From Sequoia sempervirens (lineage: Eukaryota; Streptophyta; Pinopsida; Cupressales; Cupressaceae), in NCBI GenBank assembly GCA_007258455.2, contig VDFB02262723.1, positions 186,001-250,000 on the forward strand: DNA of 64,000 nucleotides. Direction: 5' to 3'. Positions 59,401 through 64,000 of this stretch are shown one piece after another (the stretch's first letter is position 1; each line of letters begins with the position of its first letter). Position numbers and translations under genes: made by a program. A model generated the notes under the pieces. The model did no database searches and was not told where the DNA came from. It saw only the letters and a list, made by a program, of their open reading frames with translations.

Positions 59401-59409
59401 CCTTTATAT
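59401..59409 (-). promoter_or_regulatory. Probable TATA box of B3
   Basis: On the minus strand TATATAAAGG leads into GGGAGTCCCCC, as in B1. It is about 140 bp after the end of the ORF slot and about 900 bp before the unit's 3' end at 58498. Confidence 0.55.
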
Positions 59410-59546
59410 AGCTGGCCAAGTCCAATGGACGGCTCAGATTACAATCGGCTGGATGGCCCAGATTGTGCCACCTCAGCCCTAAACAAGATTCACCCTAAAA
59501 ACCGCCACCAAGAGGAGTGGGGTAATAAATGAGCCATTAATGTCCA

Positions 59547-59800
59547 TCATCCTTCTAGAAGATTCCAGCTTTGAAATGCGTTCACACTGCTCTTGATCTT
59601 CTTCTTGACGTTGTTCTTCAACTTTGCTCGAGCTTCCATCCTTTTCTCCACCCTGAGTTTTGAAAACATTTCTTCTCTGTCACTAAGTCTCAACACTTAG
59701 CCACTTTTTGCAATTTTTCTTCCTTCGAGGTTGAAATGTCATCTTGGATTACTTTCTTCATCACTTTAAGTCATCACCGCTTGGTCTCGATGTTCCTCCT
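59547..59800 (-). pseudogene. B3 short coding-like remnant in the ORF slot
   Basis: Minus strand after TTGTTTTGCAG. One frame is open over about 48 codons: SDREEMFSKLRVEKRMEAR, then AKLKNNVKKKIKSSVNAFQ and SWNLLEG before TGA. It is basic and helical. B2 has the same start and end blocks with a frame slip. Upstream of the open part there is a stop, so the start is unclear. It could be a small ORF in its own right or a deletion remnant of the large ORF. Confidence 0.4.
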
Positions 59801-62800
59801 GCAAAACAAGCAAGGAGAAGAGTATTAGAACACTTCATAAAAAACTCAGCTTACTTACCAGGATTTTCATGTTTTGATCTCCAAGGGTTCATTGTTTTCA
59901 CTAGCCAACTTCGCGTTCAAATTCTTCATGCCTCAGCCAAATTTCCAACCCATCTTGCATTCTGCCTGGGCATACTTCATTCTGATATTTCATCCAACTC
60001 AGGCTCGAGAAAAATGCTTTCATTAGGAATTTGATCAAAAAATATCTAGGCTCTCAACTTCAAATTCATACGCCAAGGCATTTTATCTTCACAAACATTT
60101 CTTTCCTTGCCTTAGAAATTTTTTCAAAATTTTACTTAGGAAATTCATTATTTAAGTGCCCATCAAAAATTTCCATCCTGAAGGCTTCGGCGAAGCGTGG
60201 AAGACTTTAAAATCCATTCTTCATCGGAAATCTTCAATACCCAGAAGAAAATTTTCTTCAGAACTTGTCGAATTCATGGGTATACAACGAACGGGTTCAT
60301 TTGATTTTTCTTGAATTTTGAACCTTGGAAAATAATTTTCAACAAATTTATTCCTGTTCTTCACATCTGTGAGTATTTCCTTGCTCTGACTTGAAAAAAT
60401 TTTTATTGACCCTGTGCAGCTGGCATTACCCGACTTCTTCACTAGCAATTTTGCTCACGTCTTAGTCAACTTCACCAATACTTCAACTTGGGCATATTTC
60501 TCCTAAGGAAAATTTCTTTGCCTTAGAAAAAAATTTAAATCACTTAGCACTTTGAAATTTTTTTTTTTAGAAATTTTTCAATTTCGTCTTCAAATCATCT
60601 TGTTTGTGGTGAGGAAATTTTTATCAACTCACTTATCACAATTTTCTTTCAAATGCCTAGAGTGCATCTTGCATGTCATGAAGAAAATATTTTCCTTTCT
60701 CAATGCCCAACATATTCATCTTCATCACCTTAGGCGCATTTTATGTTTGAAGAGGACATTTTAAATTTCAACGCCTAGTATTATTCACTTCACCCTTGGG
60801 CGCATTTCTCACTTGCAAAAGGATACTAGCCATGCCTTAGTTATTTTATTTCACCACCTTATGCATCTTGGGCGCATTTTATACTTTGAGGAGGATGAAG
60901 ATTCCTACGCCTAGCACATTCACTCTTTATTTACCCCACCTTGGGTGCATTCAAAAGGGAGAGAGGAAAGTCAACATCCCTTTGTCTTCTTCCTAGCTTG
61001 CATGGTGCATTTAGAGGTTGATGAAGGATGGGCGCATTTTACCCATGGAGGTGGATGAAACATCCTCAACATCTTTGACTTGTTGACCTTATTCTACACT
61101 TGGGCGCATTTTGCATTATGAAGTGGATTTTAAAACTTTCCTTTTCAACCCATTTGGAATATTCCCTCCTTGCATGCATACGTTTTGTCCTTTTCCTCTT
61201 TTGCATGCATATAGTTTTGTCTTCATGCACACGTCTTGTCTTCAGCCCCATTTGGGCGCATTTTACATAGGGAGGTGGACTTCAGCATCAATGTCAAGCA
61301 TATAACTTCATGGGCGCATTCAAAGGGTGGAGAAGGAAGTTTGACTCCCACACCTTTGACTTGCTTTGACTCCTCTTAAAGGATGGGCGCATTTTGGGGT
61401 GAGAAGAGGATAACTTCAGATTTTAGATTCTTCTTGCATGCTGGATGATGAGGGCGCATTTGGCATGTTGAGGAGGATTTACCTCAACACTTAGAAACTT
61501 TTTATCTCCCTATTTTTCCTTGGGCGCATTTAGCATGTGTAGGAGGATATTTTTTATACTTAGAAACTTTTCAAACACCTTTAATGCAAGTTGGGCGCAT
61601 TTGGAGGTGGCAAGAGGATGAAAACACAACACTTAGAAAGTTTTCATGACTTCCAGCTGAGATGGGCGCATTTCCTAGGGCCTGCAGGATGAAACTCAAA
61701 CTTAGAAAAATTTTCATCTCATGCTTGTGAGGAGGGCGCATTTTGGGGTAGCTGCAGGATATCTTCAACATTTTGAATTTTTTTATCAACTGCCAACTTG
61801 ATGAGGGCGCATTTTCAAGGTGGTGAAGGATGAAGTCCAGACTTAGCCATTTTCCTCGTCTTTGCCAGCTTCTTCATGCCTTACTATAAATAGTAAGTCC
61901 TTTAATTTTCATATCTTAGAAGCTCAGATTGCTTTGAAATTTTGAACGCTGGATCTTCATGACTCCGTCAGCCTGTTCACACTGCCATCCTGAGCCTGCC
62001 TGCTAAAAATAGCATGTTTCCAAAAGTGATTTACTATTTATAGTAACTGCCTACTTCTGATACCTCCACATCTCCGATTGACTTGAAATTCGAATGACGT
62101 GCTCCTCACCACGTGACCTGCCTATTGACGTCGGCGCCTGCTGCTGGCTTGCTATTTTTAGCCTGTTTCTGAAATGACTTACTATAAATAGTAAGTGCTC
62201 TGTTTGCCCTCAAATTTTATCAGCAGATAGCTTGAAAGATGCTAATCGCGGTGGTTTACACCAGTTTTTGAAAATTTTGACTTTTTACCCCTCTTTTTGG
62301 GTCCCGAAGTTGGAAACCCTAATTCATCTTGCATGCATATCAAATGACCTCTGTTTGTGTTCGTTTCTGTTGCATTGCGATCAGTTCGTGATTCTAAAGT
62401 GCTGGGAAGCGACTGCCGGGATGCATCTGCTAAAAATAGCAAGTTCCTGAATGAGTGATTATCTCCATTTGCATGTCACATCACTGCGTAGATCTCGAAA
62501 AACCCATAAAGAATATGCATACATGCAAAGGAAACCCTGACATGCAAACCCTAAAAATAGCCTCTGAAGGTTGAACTCTGAAAGTCGTTATCTCACTTTG
62601 CATGTTACACCATCGCGAAGGTCTCTGAAAACCCAGAAGGAATCTCCAGACATGCGTTGAAAAACTTCGCACCTAAACTCTAAAATCTGCTTTGGGAGCT
62701 GAACTACTATAAATAGTAAGTTGTCTGTTTCAGCTCAAATTTTGCCAATGAGCAGCTTGATGTGTTATGGGTGTGGCGTGACTATTAAAACTTCAAGAAT

Positions 62801-63163
62801 GCTAACGGAACACCCGGAATTGCACACTTACTAAAAATAGTAAGTTGCCGGAATCTGATGAAACTTAGCTGAGAGTCCGTAGGAAGCATACTGACAACAA
62901 CGCCAATCTCTGTTTTCAATTTATTCATTTCATTTGATCTCAAATTGACCAGAAAGATAGAAAACCTAATTTTACCGACTTGGCCAAAATCCCACATTAG
63001 ACGGGCACACCCCGAAAGACAGACATCAGAAAAGGGACAGAAAGAGAGAGAGAGAGACAATAGGAAAACTAACTAAAATCAAGCCAAAAGTTCGAGACGA
63101 AGCAAAAATTAGGGGGTCCCCATTTGCAATGGGGCGATGTGTGAAAAAGGTCACAACATGACC

Positions 63164-64000
63164 GCACCAACATAGAAAAAGTTTCCCAACGGCTACTCTA
63201 TCCTCTCTTGATCAAAATCTCTTGCATGCTAAGATTGCGAAAGATCATGCATTCAACTCCAAGGTTCCTTTATGCAGTGGATAGTCTCAGTTGGTTCATT
63301 GTGATTTGCTAGTATCACGAGGGGACTTATGTAATTGTTCAACAGCAGACAACAAACAACAGACTAAAGAGAAAAGGGGATTTTCACGTGGTTCGAGAGA
63401 TTTGTCGATGGAGTGCAAGTTTCCTAATACTAACCAGAAAAGTGCGGAATTGAATGGTTGCAGGGATTAGAAAATCTATATTCTAATCTAAGTGCGGGAT
63501 GTGGAGATCAACTTCAGCAAACTTCAACCAGACTTCGGTTTTCCTCCCTTCGGACAGCTTCCACGGAGTCGGTGCAATGTTCAGAGGAGTGGATAAAAGT
63601 ATTCAAATCACAATTCAACATAAAGACACCATCACAACGATGCATGACAACATGTGAATCATAATTGAAGCTAGGTTCAACAGGTTCCAGTTGACCACAC
63701 AAGGCAAACCTACCATCAGTAAGTTTGCTAGTGGTATGGATTAGACGAAGCTCGCTTAGATCAAACACCACATTCCACAACTATCATCTACTTGAATAAA
63801 ATGAAATCTATTTTACTCTAAGCTACTTTAAGCTCTACTTTAAAGTTCTAAGTGATTCGGAAGGATGAAAAAGTCTTGCTAGCTACTCACAACAAAAGAT
63901 GAAATCACCATCAATGAAAACTCTTTTTATTATGAGAGTGTTCACAACAACTTCTTACAAAGCATTCAACGAGAAAGCTTTTCTTCCTCTTCAACCTATG
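63164..64000 (-). mobile_element. B4 (continued), runs off the window
   Basis: Minus-strand B-type 3' region: CGCACCAACATAG, CTCTCTTGATCAAA, AACTCCAAGGTTCCTTTA, the GACAGCTTCCACGGAG block (63553) and the CACCATCAATGAAAA block, colinear with B3 58512-59290. The promoter and any ORF would lie beyond 64000. Confidence 0.85.

Larger units (their letters stand above)
58498..63158 (-). mobile_element. B3: short-form B-family unit, minus strand
   Basis: Reads TGTTGTGACC to CACATCAACA on the minus strand, with the perfect duplication TGACC (58493-58497 and 63159-63163), 4,661 bp. Contents in its own direction: GA/CT run (63035-63060), palindromes (62826, 62708, 62177, 61880), the inverted AAAATGCGCCCA array (61830 down to 60720), AACCCGTTCGTTG (about 60280-60300), a splice acceptor at 59801, an ORF slot of 254 bp (59547-59800), a TATA box with hairpin (59380-59410) and a 3' region. 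Very similar to B2. Confidence 0.9.

Noticed and set aside
1..64000. tRNA, rRNA or other structured RNA genes
   Set aside because: No cloverleaf-like or rRNA-like stretch was recognised; tRNA-like strings are primer-binding sites of LTR elements.

Overview
The window looks like intergenic or intronic DNA of a large plant nuclear genome, most probably a conifer or other gymnosperm. It is AT-rich and almost wholly made of nested LTR-retrotransposon material. The one trace of a cellular gene is two spliceable exons of a POLLUX-like ion channel. Species cannot be named from the sequence alone. Labels used below: G1-G3 are Ty3/gypsy copies, C1 is a Ty1/copia copy, S1-S2 and T1 are short LTR-like insertions, and A1-A4 and B1-B4 are two related families of very long TGTTG...CAACA units.

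Layout: 1-961 is a minus-strand A fragment (A4). 962-6394 is minus-strand gypsy gag/protease (G2), split by T1 (1761-6252), which itself contains S1 (3427-4738). 6395-37328 is a split A unit (A3). A3 hosts a complete chromodomain gypsy element G1 (8176-24041, split by A1 at 12715-20012) and B1 (24777-37242, split by A2 at 30519-34679). 37334-40137 is minus-strand gypsy pol (G3), split by a solo LTR (37830-39630). 40138-42052 holds two plus-strand LTRs. 42105-55360 is a degenerate minus-strand copia (C1), split by B2 (42236-46932), S2 (48293-50241) and a solo LTR (52873-54693). 55753-56613 holds the POLLUX-like exons. 57920-64000 holds an LTR fragment and B4, into which B3 (58498-63158) has inserted.

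Ten insertions have 5-bp target-site duplications that can be read directly, nine perfect and one (S2) with 4 of 5 bases matching. The junctions are therefore known to the base and the order of events can be read. Where the host was coding, removing an insertion restores the reading frame (A1 in G1 pol, A2 in the B1 ORF).

The most unusual content is families A and B. Each unit starts TGTTGT, ends CAACA, has a 5-bp duplication, and carries no gag, pol or terminal direct repeats, so each looks like one enormous LTR of 4-8 kb. Two of them (A1 and B1) contain homologous copies of a large coding region of unknown function. The B1 version is about 1,100 codons. It lies just after a splice acceptor and upstream of a TATA box, which is where an LTR U3 region would be. 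Shorter units (A2, B2, B3) lack it. I do not recognise this protein. I regard this as the best candidate in the window for an undescribed system: an LTR-borne accessory gene, or a mobile element with its own novel protein.
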